Positions 1 to 8,544 of a stretch of 64,000 bases of DNA are shown here, in pieces. The stretch is from the NCBI GenBank assembly GCA_947475165.1, contig CANJLD010000004.1:122824-186823 (forward strand). The letters are read 5' to 3'. The notes beneath the pieces are model-generated. The model was not told where the DNA came from. It was given only the letters and a program-made list of their open reading frames with translations, and searched no databases. This stretch comes from Bacteroidota bacterium (GTDB lineage Bacteria; Bacteroidota; Bacteroidia; Chitinophagales; LD1). Numbering within the stretch: the stretch's first letter is position 1; every line of letters starts with the position of its first letter. The translations under genes and the position numbers were made by a program.

Positions 1-475
1 AAGTAATAACCGTTCCGAAATAATTTTCATAATCACCGGTTGGCATATCTTCAAGCTTGCAATCGAGCACCGGTGTATCTCTATACTTTCCGGTAATGTG
101 CCTTACTTGATTTTTATCTGGTGTAAGCGCAACTGTTTTTAAATTTTTTGTTTGCAGCAGCGCAATCAAGCCTCCCATGCCGCAGCCTATGTCCAGCACC
201 GGGTTTCGTAAATCGGTAATCCGGTTTACAATTTGCCAGCCGTAATCTTCCTGTGCTTTGTAAAGGTGATTGATAGAAATATCGTGTGGATGAATATCCG
301 GATTTTCGAAATACCCGTAATGCAGAAAATCTTTAGGCAGTAATTGTGAGTAGAGTTTTAGTTGGGCATCGTCATATACGCGCTGTATTTTTTTGCGGTT
401 CCGTTGCAGTTGTATTACACGGTACAAATGCTGCGGATAAATAAACCGCTTAATAATTTTGCCGATAATACTCAT
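1..475 (-). CDS. Class I SAM-dependent methyltransferase, 3' end outside window
   Basis: The first 158 codons of a minus-strand gene run off the left edge of the window. The ATG is at 475. The translation starts MSIIGKIIKRFIYPQHLYRV and contains the glycine-rich S-adenosylmethionine motif I, VLDIGCGMGG, near residue 94, preceded by a helix-rich region with a conserved-looking LPKDFLHYGYF segment. This is known from class I methyltransferases; the acceptor substrate cannot be deduced because the C-terminal half is missing. It is the last visible gene of a minus-strand group (1806 down to 1) and lies 37 bp after a small lipoprotein gene. Seen: reading frame and motif. Inferred: methyltransferase activity. 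Confidence 0.75.
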   Translation of the reverse strand, partial: MSIIGKIIKRFIYPQHLYRVIQLQRNRKKIQRVYDDAQLKLYSQLLPKDFLHYGYFENPDIHPHDISINHLYKAQEDYGWQIVNRITDLRNPVLDIGCGMGGLIALLQTKNLKTVALTPDKNQVRHITGKYRDTPVLDCKLEDMPTGDYENYFGTVIT

Positions 476-512
476 GCGCCAAAAATAAAATTAAAGAGAT
501 GAGATGATGGTT

Positions 513-950
513 CTACCAATTTCGCGGAGCTATTAATTCTTCCACATCCGCTTTGTAACCGTATGTGTGCGCTATAAATTCAAAATCGGCAGCTATGCTT
601 TCGCGGGCTGCGGTTTCTATTTCGCTGCCGTTTGCGTCAAAAACCTTTTCTAAATCGTTAAACTTTTCGGTGGCGGCATGGGTTAATTTGTATAAGTCTT
701 CCAGATTTTTCGGCTGCTCGTTTTCAATTTGCAAGCATAAGTCCACCAAAATTGCCTTGCCTTTATCTACCAGAAATTTAGGGAAATACGAATCGCTGTA
801 CATATCTTTTAAGAATAGATAATTCCGCAGCGTATCGTTTTTAATATCCTGTGGTGTAGCTTTAATAGCCGTGTGCGTTGCCTTGTTTTTCTCCGGCTGC
901 GAGCAGGAAAGTAAGGCAAGGCAGATAAGTGTGAAGAGGAAATACTTCAT
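513..950 (-). CDS. Small predicted lipoprotein
   Basis: A 145-residue protein with a lipoprotein signal peptide: short basic start, hydrophobic core and a lipobox (LALLSC) whose cysteine is at residue 16. The mature part is acidic and probably alpha-helical, with no motif I recognise, so no function is proposed. It lies 9 bp downstream of a VOC-family gene and upstream of a methyltransferase gene on the same strand, so the four genes from 1806 to 1 may be one transcript. The ATG at 950 is the natural start because the signal peptide begins there. Confidence 0.6.
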   Translation of the reverse strand: MKYFLFTLICLALLSCSQPEKNKATHTAIKATPQDIKNDTLRNYLFLKDMYSDSYFPKFLVDKGKAILVDLCLQIENEQPKNLEDLYKLTHAATEKFNDLEKVFDANGSEIETAARESIAADFEFIAHTYGYKADVEELIAPRNW

Positions 951-959
951 GTATTGATT

Positions 960-1445
960 TTAGAAACTACCGGTCTGTTCCCACAGCTCAATTTTGTTTC
1001 CTTCTATATCCATTATGTGTATGAACTTTCCGTAGCTGTAAGTCTCCATCGTGTCTACAATGGTTACGCCTTCTTTTTGCAATTCGGGTATAAGCGCGGC
1101 TAAGTTTTCTACGCGGTAGTTAATCATAAACTGTTTGGTAGAAGGCTCAAAGTATTTTGTTTTTTCCGAAAAAGGACTCCACTGTGTGCAAGCCATTTTA
1201 GTAGAGTCGAAACCTTCGTACCATTTAAACATTACACCATATTGGTCGCTGTTAAAACCCAGATGCGTCTGATACCACTCTTTTACTTTACGGGTATCGG
1301 TACACTTAAAAAACACACCGCCTATACCGGTTACGCGTTTCATTTTTGCAGGGCTTTCTGCCTTTTTAGCAAGCACCGTTTTAAAAGCAAAACCCAAACC
1401 AAACGATGCAGCAAGAGCGGTAATTATCAGGAAGGTCTTTTTCAA
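960..1445 (-). CDS. Membrane-anchored VOC (glyoxalase/bleomycin-resistance) family protein
   Basis: A 161-residue protein with an N-terminal hydrophobic segment (residues 3-21) that anchors or exports it, then a single VOC domain. Family signs are the start strand GIGGVFFKCTDTRKVKEWY, the WYQTHLGF helix and the C-terminal DIEGNKIELWE, which carries the usual final metal-binding glutamate. VOC domains pair to form a metal site for glyoxalase, dioxygenase or resistance reactions; the substrate here is unknown. A membrane or periplasmic VOC protein is less common than a cytoplasmic one. It sits 25 bp downstream of a cysteine-rich lipoprotein gene and 9 bp upstream of another lipoprotein gene. 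Confidence 0.75.
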   Translation of the reverse strand: MKKTFLIITALAASFGLGFAFKTVLAKKAESPAKMKRVTGIGGVFFKCTDTRKVKEWYQTHLGFNSDQYGVMFKWYEGFDSTKMACTQWSPFSEKTKYFEPSTKQFMINYRVENLAALIPELQKEGVTIVDTMETYSYGKFIHIMDIEGNKIELWEQTGSF

Positions 1446-1470
1446 TTTTAAGATTTAGAATATTTGAAAA

Positions 1471-1806
1471 CTATTCATCAGGTGCGCAAACCAAACCGGC
1501 ATTAGCCTTATTAATCAGGTGAACGGCACTCTGCGATTCTCCTTCGCAAAACCTTTCTTGGTAGTTGCTGGCGGTATCATGACAAACCCAGCCGAGAGAA
1601 GGCGAGGTAAGTGAGTCGGTATATTCAATAAAATAATCTTTGCCCAAAACATCGCTGCGCACAATAATGGTAAGCGTTGTATCACCGGTGGCAGTGGAAT
1701 GTGTTTCATAACAAGCCCGGCAAAGATTATGACACTTGTAACACTTTGAACAGGAGTGAAGCGTTAGCAATAAAGCGAAAAAGGAAATGAGAGAAATATT
1801 CTTCAT
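1471..1806 (-). CDS. Cysteine-rich predicted lipoprotein
   Basis: A 111-residue protein with a lipoprotein signal peptide (hydrophobic core then LTLHSC, lipidated cysteine at residue 19). The first mature residues form a dense cysteine cluster, SCSKCYKCHNLCRACYE, with CxxC spacing that could bind metal or form disulfides. Two further cysteines follow near the C-terminus. I do not recognise the family. It is the first gene of the minus-strand group ending at the window edge, divergent from the gene starting near 1880 across a gap of about 70 bp. Confidence 0.55.
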   Translation of the reverse strand: MKNISLISFFALLLTLHSCSKCYKCHNLCRACYETHSTATGDTTLTIIVRSDVLGKDYFIEYTDSLTSPSLGWVCHDTASNYQERFCEGESQSAVHLINKANAGLVCAPDE

Positions 1807-1879
1807 AATTGGCGAGCGAATATAAAAGAGTTTTGGGGCTGATAACTTTGAGCTTTGATTTTTGAACTTAGATGATTTT

Positions 1880-2452
1880 ATGCACGATATAGAACCATAC
1901 TACCAGTGGCGCGATTATTACATAGCCAGCGAGGACAAACTCTCGCCTTTCTATAACCGCATGTACAGCGAGTTTGAGTTTAAGGATAAAATTTACAACT
2001 ATGTTATCCATCCGCAGTGGGACAATTTTGGTTCTTCAACTCTTTACTGCAAAGTGCTGTTTGCCGATTACGAAAAACAATATTGCATTATAGAACTGAT
2101 AGGCGAATGGAACGATGCCGTGCATAACGATATTATGGAAATGAAACGCAGCCTGATTGATCCCATGGTGAAAGAAGGTATCGTTAAGTTTATTGTGATA
2201 GGAGAGAACGTGCTGAACTTTCATGCCAGCGATGAATTGTATTACGAAGAATGGTATGAAGATGTAAAAGATGAAGACGGATGGATTGTGTTCCTAAACT
2301 TTCGCGAACATATTACTGATGAAATACGAAAATATAAACTGCATTACTATCTGCACATGAACCAAGCTGCCAACGAGGTGCAATGGCGAAAATTTAAACC
2401 CGAAAATCTCTTTTTCTTAATAGAGAGCATGCTCATTCGCAGTATAGAGTAG
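1880..2452 (+). CDS. Conserved hypothetical acidic protein
   Basis: A 190-residue soluble protein starting MHDIEPYYQWRDYYIASEDK. The frame is open from a TTG at 1862, but I prefer the ATG at 1880 because ATG is usual in this genome and the added residues show nothing. It is rich in acidic and aromatic residues (for example EEWYEDVKDEDGW), has no signal peptide and no membrane segment. Related-looking proteins are common in Bacteroidota, but I cannot name a domain or function. It is transcribed divergently from the cysteine-rich lipoprotein gene. Confidence 0.6.
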   Translation: MHDIEPYYQWRDYYIASEDKLSPFYNRMYSEFEFKDKIYNYVIHPQWDNFGSSTLYCKVLFADYEKQYCIIELIGEWNDAVHNDIMEMKRSLIDPMVKEGIVKFIVIGENVLNFHASDELYYEEWYEDVKDEDGWIVFLNFREHITDEIRKYKLHYYLHMNQAANEVQWRKFKPENLFFLIESMLIRSIE

Positions 2453-2464
2453 CCAATTTATTTA

Positions 2465-2485
2465 CAAGTTGCAACTTGACAATTG
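2465..2485. repeat. Three degenerate heptanucleotide repeats
   Basis: CAAGTTG, CAACTTG and ACAATTG follow one another with a period of exactly seven bases in the gap between two convergent genes. Similar 7-bp arrays occur elsewhere in the window (22016, 29418, 50312, 51105, 51204, 54477). Confidence 0.5.
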
Positions 2486-2528
2486 CTAAATCATGCTTTA
2501 TATTATAGCTACCTGACAATATTGAGTG

Positions 2529-3254
2529 CTATGGTAAATGCTTCAACATCTCATTTCTTACTTTCTCTTTTAACAGCGGCACATCTGCCATTGTCATTCC
2601 TCGTGTTTCAATTGGTTCGCTCCAATGCACTTCAACGGTCCCGGGATAAAGCTGTAAGCCCTCGGGGGGATTCACCTCTCGTGCTCCGGTTAAAGTCTGC
2701 ACGGCAATAGGCACCTGCGCCATTATCGCCACGCGAAAAGCTCCGTCTTTAAATTCCTTCAATTTCTCTTTCGTGCGGTTGCGAGTTCCTTCCGGGTAAA
2801 GAAAGAGGCTCTCACCTTTCAATAACGCATCTGCCATTTGCTGGTAAGATTTTTCGCGGCTCTCTTTACTTTGCCGGTCAACTACAATGCCTAACATCTT
2901 TACCATAAAGCCAAAGAAGGGTATGTATTTAGTTTCAGCTTTTGCCAAAAAGCGAATAGGGTTTGGCACAGCCGAAGCACAAGCCATTATATCTATCTGC
3001 GAATTGTGATTGGCTACGTACACATAAGTAGTTTTAGCATCTAACTTTTCTTTGCCAAATACTTTCAGTTTAATCAGCATTAGTTTAAGTAACAAAGGCG
3101 ATACTACATGACAGTTAAACCAAACGCAGTTCATGGAATATTTCTTGCCGCCAATAATTATAATCAGCGCATAAACAATAGTGAGAGGAGCAACAATCAG
3201 TAAAAACCAAAACGCTCCCCACAAAGCCCAAATGAAACTGAAGATTCTTTTCAT
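2529..3254 (-). CDS. plsC: 1-acyl-sn-glycerol-3-phosphate acyltransferase (PlsC family)
   Basis: A 241-residue membrane-associated acyltransferase that would acylate lysophosphatidic acid to phosphatidic acid in phospholipid synthesis. A hydrophobic N-terminus (residues 4-37) precedes the two key blocks: HNSQID, an HxxxxD catalytic motif, at about residue 82, and PEGTRNR, the acceptor-binding motif, at about residue 155. The frame is open further upstream, but the ATG at 3254 is the likely start: it overlaps the pdxJ stop as ATGA, which suggests translational coupling. Family is clear; acyl-chain choice is not visible. Confidence 0.85.
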   Translation of the reverse strand: MKRIFSFIWALWGAFWFLLIVAPLTIVYALIIIIGGKKYSMNCVWFNCHVVSPLLLKLMLIKLKVFGKEKLDAKTTYVYVANHNSQIDIMACASAVPNPIRFLAKAETKYIPFFGFMVKMLGIVVDRQSKESREKSYQQMADALLKGESLFLYPEGTRNRTKEKLKEFKDGAFRVAIMAQVPIAVQTLTGAREVNPPEGLQLYPGTVEVHWSEPIETRGMTMADVPLLKEKVRNEMLKHLP

Positions 3255-3970
3255 TCCAGTTCGCGTAAATAAAGTTGAATGGTATTTTCTAAACCCAGAT
3301 AAAGACAATCGCGCACCAGTGCGTGACCGATAGAAACCTCCAAAAGATTCGGGATATTTTGTTTAAAGAATTTCAGATTATCCAGATTCAAATCGTGACC
3401 GGCATTTATACCTACGCCTATATCGTTGCAGAATTTTGCGGCAGATGAAAATGATTGAATTGCTTTTTGTTTATCGGCAGAAAAATCGTGCGCATAAGGA
3501 CCGGTATAAAATTCAATTCTGTCGGCACCGGTTTTCTTAGCTGCTTCAATCAAATTATTCACCGGGTCAATAAAAAGCGAAACGCGGATATTGTTCTTCT
3601 TTAACTCAGCAATTACATCAATCAATAAATTTTGATGAGTAATAGTATCCCAACCATGGTCGCTAGTGAGCTGACCGGGTGCATCTGGAACAAGTGTGCA
3701 TTGTTCCGGTTTTACTTCAAGCACCATCTTCAAAAAATCTTCTGATGGGTAACCTTCAATATTAAACTCGGTAGTAACTGTTTTCTTTAACTCATAAACA
3801 TCGTTGCGGGTAATGTGTCTTTCGTCTTGCCGTGGATGAACGGTAATTCCCTGCGCGCCATACCGCTCACAATCTTTAGCAAACTGAACTACATCAGGAA
3901 TATTAGCACCGCGTGAATTACGGAGAAGAGCAATCTTATTAATGTTAACGGATAAACGGGTGGAAGACAT
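3251..3970 (-). CDS. pdxJ: Pyridoxine 5'-phosphate synthase
   Basis: A 239-residue TIM-barrel enzyme of the DXP-dependent vitamin B6 pathway that condenses 1-deoxy-D-xylulose 5-phosphate with 3-amino-2-oxopropyl phosphate to pyridoxine 5'-phosphate in the cytosol. Diagnostic segments are LSVNINKIALLRNSRG at the start, GITVHPRQDERHI (with the general base/phosphate-binding residues), ERIEFYTGPYA-like RIEFYTGPYA, and GINAGHDLNL near residue 190. Length is normal for the family. Its stop overlaps the start of plsC by four bases, so the two genes are co-transcribed and probably coupled. Confidence 0.95.
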   Translation of the reverse strand: MSSTRLSVNINKIALLRNSRGANIPDVVQFAKDCERYGAQGITVHPRQDERHITRNDVYELKKTVTTEFNIEGYPSEDFLKMVLEVKPEQCTLVPDAPGQLTSDHGWDTITHQNLLIDVIAELKKNNIRVSLFIDPVNNLIEAAKKTGADRIEFYTGPYAHDFSADKQKAIQSFSSAAKFCNDIGVGINAGHDLNLDNLKFFKQNIPNLLEVSIGHALVRDCLYLGLENTIQLYLRELE

Positions 3971-3981
3971 AATTTGTATTC

Positions 3982-4007
3982 AAGTCCCCTTTAGGGGATT
4001 TAGGGGT
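3982..4007. repeat. Dispersed 26-bp palindromic repeat, copy 1
   Basis: The 26-mer built from AAGTCCCCTTTAGGGGATT followed by TAGGGGT contains the palindrome TCCCCTTTAGGGGA. The same 26-mer or its complement occurs at 39906, 39987, 55966 and 56084, with a G-rich variant at 56048. All copies are intergenic. Confidence 0.85.
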
Positions 4008-4015
4008 ATAAAAAA

Positions 4016-4200
4016 CCCACACAGATTATATGACGTTAAGTTACCTTAAGTCAAGTTTTGGGCTTAGCAACATCGCTGTAATTCGCTGTTAACTTGTTTT
4101 GTGGACGAAGATCCAATTGCTTGGAGTGCGACCCGCCATTGACGTTACAACTTAAGCCCGGCTTTATAAAAATACTAACTAACGCATCGGTCTGTGTGGG
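4016..4200. repeat. 185-bp element bounded by perfect 10-bp inverted repeats
   Basis: CCCACACAGA at 4016-4025 is exactly complementary to TCTGTGTGGG at 4191-4200. Inside are further complementary parts (GGGCTTA at about 4060 against TAAGCCC at about 4153, and repeated TGACGTTA). No reading frame is present. Together with the 26-bp palindrome it fills the 335-bp gap 3971-4305. It may be a structured RNA/DNA element or a small non-autonomous mobile element; there is some resemblance in composition to the stem-loops at 58.9 and 61.7 kb but no clear homology. Confidence 0.5.
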
Positions 4201-4305
4201 CATATCTTAGGAATTAAGAATGTTGAATTCTGAATTCGGAAGTATCAAAGAACTAATGTGAAAGTAAAGAGAGAAAATTGAAAAGCAAGATTTGTTGACA
4301 ATTAT

Positions 4306-5412
4306 TTATTGTTTCCAGTCGGCAACAAAAATATTCGTTTCCCGTGTTCCTCCATTATTCCGGTTACTGCACCAAGCAAGTTTCTTTCCATCGTAGCTAA
4401 ACATGGCAAATGCATCAAACACTTTATCAAAGCTTATCTGTTCCAGATTTGTTCCATCTGTATTGATGCTATAGATATTAAACGGAATAGACTTTGTTTT
4501 ATGATTACTGCTGAACAAAACTTTTTTGCCATCGGGCGAAAAACAAGGCGCCCAGTTGGCAGCGCCCAAAGTAGTCAGTTGTCTGCGGTTACTTCCATCG
4601 GCATTGGCAATAAATAATTCCATCTTCATTGGCGAAACTAAGTGCTTCTTCAAATTGTCTTTGTACTCTACTCTTTCAGAATCAGCATCAAAGTGAGAAG
4701 CCCGCCAGATAATTTGTGAACCGTCCGGTGAGAAACACGCCCCGCCATCGTAGCCCAATTCGTTAGTGATTTGCTTTACGTTACTTCCATCTAAGTTCAT
4801 GGTGTAAAGTTCAAGGTCACCGGAGCGGTCAGAAGTGAAAATTATTTTATCGCCTTTTGGTGAAACTGTTCCTTCTGCATCGTAGTATTTATTATTGGTC
4901 AATTGCTTTACAATGTTTCCTTTTAAGTCGGCAATAAAAATTTCGTACTCGCCATAAATCGACCATAAGTATTTACCGTGTACATGCGGTGGAGAAGGTG
5001 GACAAGAATCAGCACTTAAGTGAGTTGATGCGTAAAGTATTTGTGTATCACCGGGAAGAAAGAACGAACAGGTGGTTCTTCCTTTACCGGTACTAATGAG
5101 TTTACGAGTTGTGTCGGGAACGTTCAATAAAAAAATCTGGTCGCACGGAATGCCTTGATTCTTATTAGTATGCTGAAAGGTGAGCATAGAATTATCAAAG
5201 CTCCAGTAAGCTTCGGCATTCTCTCCGCCAAAACTTAACTGCTGAACATTGCTTAAATGTTTTTCTTCTGTAAAATGAATAGCAGAAGAATCGGTTGTAG
5301 TGGTTGCTTCACTATTCGCGGGTTTCGAATTGCAACTTTGCAGAACTGACAATGCAATAAAGAGAATTGTCACAATAGTGTAAGATTTCGTAAAACGTTT
5401 AGTCATCATCAT
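4306..5412 (-). CDS. TolB-like PD40 beta-propeller lipoprotein
   Basis: A 368-residue exported lipoprotein. The signal peptide ends in a lipobox (LSVLQSC). The mature protein shows repeated PD40/WD40-like blades, for example GTVSPKGDKIIFTSDRSGD, ACFSPDGSQIIWRAS and PCFSPDGKKVLFSSN, each with the SPDG turn typical of TolB propellers. Such proteins bind protein or glycan partners at the outer membrane or periplasm; some belong to T9SS or peptidase systems. There is no peptidase domain here. Three ATG codons in a row mark the start. It is divergent from a TPR gene with only 21 bp between the starts, so the two promoters must overlap or lie inside the coding ends. Confidence 0.75.
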   Translation of the reverse strand: MMMTKRFTKSYTIVTILFIALSVLQSCNSKPANSEATTTTDSSAIHFTEEKHLSNVQQLSFGGENAEAYWSFDNSMLTFQHTNKNQGIPCDQIFLLNVPDTTRKLISTGKGRTTCSFFLPGDTQILYASTHLSADSCPPSPPHVHGKYLWSIYGEYEIFIADLKGNIVKQLTNNKYYDAEGTVSPKGDKIIFTSDRSGDLELYTMNLDGSNVKQITNELGYDGGACFSPDGSQIIWRASHFDADSERVEYKDNLKKHLVSPMKMELFIANADGSNRRQLTTLGAANWAPCFSPDGKKVLFSSNHKTKSIPFNIYSINTDGTNLEQISFDKVFDAFAMFSYDGKKLAWCSNRNNGGTRETNIFVADWKQ

Positions 5413-5433
5413 TCAAAATATTTTCTTTGTGCC

Positions 5434-6516
5434 ATGCGAAAATCATTATTCTTTTCAATTCTTATAATTCCAATTGTCACAGTATTGTCATTTTTTTCAT
5501 CATGCAAACAATGCAATCATTCTGTTGATGCCGTAAAAACCGATTCTGTAAGTATTCCAAAACTAGATGCACTGAATGAAGAGATAAAGAAAGATTCAAT
5601 CAATCCTTTTCTTTATTACCAACGCGCGCAACTTTACGAGGCCAACAACGATTTTAAAAGCGCAGCTACCGATATGTTTTTCGCGCTTACGCTTGATTCG
5701 CTTCGCCCTGAATTTTATTTATATGCAGCAGAGCTTTTCAAGAAAACTGCTGAGCCTCAGCGTGGCCTGGCTTTGATGCAAAAGGCAATTGCTACCGATT
5801 CGATGAATACCATTTTTTATGTAAAGGCTGCGGAACTTGCTTATATAAATACAACGGTAAAAGGCAATTATGGCATAGCACTTAATTACCTGAACGCTGC
5901 TATTGAAAAAGACCCGCAGAATGCCGACATCTATTTTTACAAGGGAACAATTTTTAAAGAAGTAGGAGATACAACAAAGGCACTTTCAGCTTTTCAAACA
6001 GCTACTGAACTGAATCCAAAATTTTATAACGCATACGTGCAGATAGGTTTGTTGCTAACGAGCAGAAAGGATAAGAACGCAGAAAAGTATTTCGATAATG
6101 CAATTAAGGTGAGCGAGAAACCCGAAGATGCTTTGTATGCAAAAGCAAATTTGCTGAAAGAAGAAGGTGTGCGTTTGTATGATGCCAACCAAGATACAAA
6201 GTCAAAAGATAAACTGAATAAAGCTGTGGTGCAATTCAAGAAAGTAATTGAAGTGAATTATAAGAATGTAGAAGCCTATATGGGAACCGGTTTCTGTTAT
6301 TATCAAATGGACTCTGTGCAGGAAGCCTATAAGTATTATGAAATGGCTACTAAGGTTGAACCTACTTATGCCGGTGCTTATTTCAGCAAAGGTTTGTGTG
6401 CCGAAGATTTAGGAAAGAAGAAAGAAGCTTTGGCTCTCTACCAAACTTGTCTGAACATTGACCCTACTTTTAAAAGGGCGGAAGAGCACCTGAAGAAGTT
6501 GCAATCTGTTCAATAG
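5434..6516 (+). CDS. Tetratricopeptide repeat lipoprotein
   Basis: A 360-residue exported protein. The signal peptide ends with LSFFSSCKQC, a plausible lipobox. The rest is a chain of TPR units (about residues 55-355), for example blocks ending in ALNYLNAAIEKDPQNADIYF, KALSAFQTATELNPKFYNAY and the final ALALYQTCLNIDPTFKRAEE. TPR arrays act as protein-binding scaffolds; the partner is unknown. It is divergent from the propeller lipoprotein and 45 bp upstream of thrS on the same strand. Confidence 0.8.
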   Translation: MRKSLFFSILIIPIVTVLSFFSSCKQCNHSVDAVKTDSVSIPKLDALNEEIKKDSINPFLYYQRAQLYEANNDFKSAATDMFFALTLDSLRPEFYLYAAELFKKTAEPQRGLALMQKAIATDSMNTIFYVKAAELAYINTTVKGNYGIALNYLNAAIEKDPQNADIYFYKGTIFKEVGDTTKALSAFQTATELNPKFYNAYVQIGLLLTSRKDKNAEKYFDNAIKVSEKPEDALYAKANLLKEEGVRLYDANQDTKSKDKLNKAVVQFKKVIEVNYKNVEAYMGTGFCYYQMDSVQEAYKYYEMATKVEPTYAGAYFSKGLCAEDLGKKKEALALYQTCLNIDPTFKRAEEHLKKLQSVQ

Positions 6517-6561
6517 TCCAATTGCTACATTTTTATATTCGCACCTCAGAAAAACAGAAAC

Positions 6562-8490
6562 ATGATAAAGATTACTCTCCCCGATGGAAGCGTTCGTGAA
6601 TACAGTGAAGGAACTTCTGCATATGATGTAGCTGCAAGTATCAGCCAGGGTTTGGCTAAGGCGGTTGTTGCTGCGGAGGTGAATAACGAAGTATGGGATT
6701 TAACGCGTCCAATCAACAGCGATGCATCGCTGAAGTTGTTGAAGTTTGAAGATGAAGGCGGCAAGAAAACTTTCTGGCATTCATCTGCCCACTTAATGGC
6801 GGAAGCCGTGGAAACACTTTTCCCCGGTGTAAAGTTTTGGGTTGGCCCACCCTTAGATAACGGTTACTACTATGATATAGACATGGGCGGACAAACCCTT
6901 ATCGAAGCCGATTTAGAGCGCATCGAAAAGTTGATGTTGGAACTGGCTAAGCAGGACAATAAGTTTGAGCGCAGCGAAAAACCTAAAGCAGAAGCCGTAA
7001 AATATTTTACCGAGAAAGGCGATGAATACAAACTTGATTTACTTTCAGGTTTAGCTGATGGCGAGATTACCTTCTACAAACAAGGAAACTTTACTGACTT
7101 GTGTCGCGGGCCGCATATTCCATCTACCGGTTACATTAAAGCCATCAAGTTGCTGAACATTGCCGGTGCTTACTGGAAGGGCGACTCCAACAACAAACAG
7201 TTGACGCGTATTTATGGCATCACTTTCCCTAAGCAGTCGCAACTGGATGCTCACTTAGCTATGTTGGAAGAAGCAAAGAAACGCGACCACCGGTTGATTG
7301 GAAAAGAGTTAGAAATATTTGCTTTTGATGATGAAGTTGGCCCGGGCTTACCATTATGGTTGCCGAAGGGTGCTGCTCTAATTGAGAAGTTAGAAGCATT
7401 GGCGAAGAAGAATGAAAACGAGCAGGGATATGTGCGCGTTAAGTCTCCGCACATTGCTAAAGAAGCTTTGTATCTGCGCAGCGGTCACTTGCCTTACTAT
7501 GCCGATTCAATGTTCCCGCCAATGGAATTGGATGGAACGAAGTATTATTTGAAGGCAATGAATTGCCCGCATCACCACAAAATATTTAGTGCAACGCCAA
7601 AGAGCTACCGCGATATGCCTTTGCGTTTTGCAGAGTATGGCACTTGCTACCGCTACGAGCAAAGCGGTGAGTTGATGGGCTTAATGCGCGTGCGCAGTAT
7701 GCAGATGAACGATGCGCACATCTATTGCACTAAAGACCAGTTTGAAGAAGAGTTCATGAAGGTGAACGAGCTTTACGTAAAGTATTTCAAGATTTTTGGT
7801 ATTGATAAATACCAGATGCGCTTTAGTAAACACGCGCCTGAAAAGCTGGGACAAAAGTACATTGACAATGCCCCGCTTTGGAACGAAACTGAAGACATGG
7901 TGCGCAGAGTATTGGTTAGATCGGGCTTGCCGTTTATTGAAGTGGCAGATGAAGCGGCTTTCTACGGGCCGAAGATTGATATACAGATTTGGAGTGCTAT
8001 TGGTAAGGAGTTTACCATTGCTACCAACCAGGTTGACTTTGCGCAGGCAGAGCGTTTCGATTTGAGCTTTGTAAACGAGAACAACGAAAAAGAACGCCCT
8101 ATCATTATTCACCGCGCACCGTTGAGCACACACGAGCGGATGATTGGTTTCTTGCTGGAACATTATGCCGGTAAGTTCCCGGTGTGGTTGGCTCCTGAAC
8201 AGGTGGCTGTTCTTCCTATCAGCGATAAGTATTTAGATTACGCTAAACAGGTTCGTGCCGAATTAAAGAAACACAACATCGAAGTTTCTATTGATGAACG
8301 CGCTGAAAAGATTGGCAAGAAGATACGCGATACAGAATTGCGCAGAGTGCCATACATGCTTGTAGTGGGAGAGAAGGAAGCAGCAGATAACGCTGTTGCT
8401 GTTCGTAAGCAAGGCCATGGCGACCAGGGAACAAAATCATTAGCTGATTTTGTTGCACAGATTAATGAGGAGATTGCGGAGTATAAGTAG
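6562..8490 (+). CDS. thrS: Threonyl-tRNA synthetase
   Basis: A 642-residue class II aminoacyl-tRNA synthetase, normal full length. An N-terminal TGS domain (1-60) is followed by the editing domain with HxxxH (His73, His77) and CRGPH, then the catalytic core with the zinc-site NCPHHH, motif 2 (CYRYEQSG...MRVRSMQMNDAH), motif 3 (HRAPLSTHERMIGFLLEHY) and a C-terminal anticodon-binding domain starting near PVWLAPEQVAVLPIS. It charges tRNA-Thr and clears Ser-tRNA-Thr. The leader holds TATATTCG at 6534-6541, one mismatch from the Bacteroidota -7 element. I see no T-box, as expected for the phylum. The same TTTTTATATTCGC string precedes the gene at 22061. Confidence 0.98.
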   Translation: MIKITLPDGSVREYSEGTSAYDVAASISQGLAKAVVAAEVNNEVWDLTRPINSDASLKLLKFEDEGGKKTFWHSSAHLMAEAVETLFPGVKFWVGPPLDNGYYYDIDMGGQTLIEADLERIEKLMLELAKQDNKFERSEKPKAEAVKYFTEKGDEYKLDLLSGLADGEITFYKQGNFTDLCRGPHIPSTGYIKAIKLLNIAGAYWKGDSNNKQLTRIYGITFPKQSQLDAHLAMLEEAKKRDHRLIGKELEIFAFDDEVGPGLPLWLPKGAALIEKLEALAKKNENEQGYVRVKSPHIAKEALYLRSGHLPYYADSMFPPMELDGTKYYLKAMNCPHHHKIFSATPKSYRDMPLRFAEYGTCYRYEQSGELMGLMRVRSMQMNDAHIYCTKDQFEEEFMKVNELYVKYFKIFGIDKYQMRFSKHAPEKLGQKYIDNAPLWNETEDMVRRVLVRSGLPFIEVADEAAFYGPKIDIQIWSAIGKEFTIATNQVDFAQAERFDLSFVNENNEKERPIIIHRAPLSTHERMIGFLLEHYAGKFPVWLAPEQVAVLPISDKYLDYAKQVRAELKKHNIEVSIDERAEKIGKKIRDTELRRVPYMLVVGEKEAADNAVAVRKQGHGDQGTKSLADFVAQINEEIAEYK

Positions 8491-8544
8491 CGTTATCTGA
8501 TTATATCTTCATTAGCATTGTAAGTAAAGGTTGAAATCATATCC

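Noticed and set aside
4016..4200. Riboswitch upstream of pdxJ or the propeller gene
   Set aside because: The element lies at the 5' side of pdxJ but shows none of the conserved cores I know, and its symmetric ends fit a repeat better.
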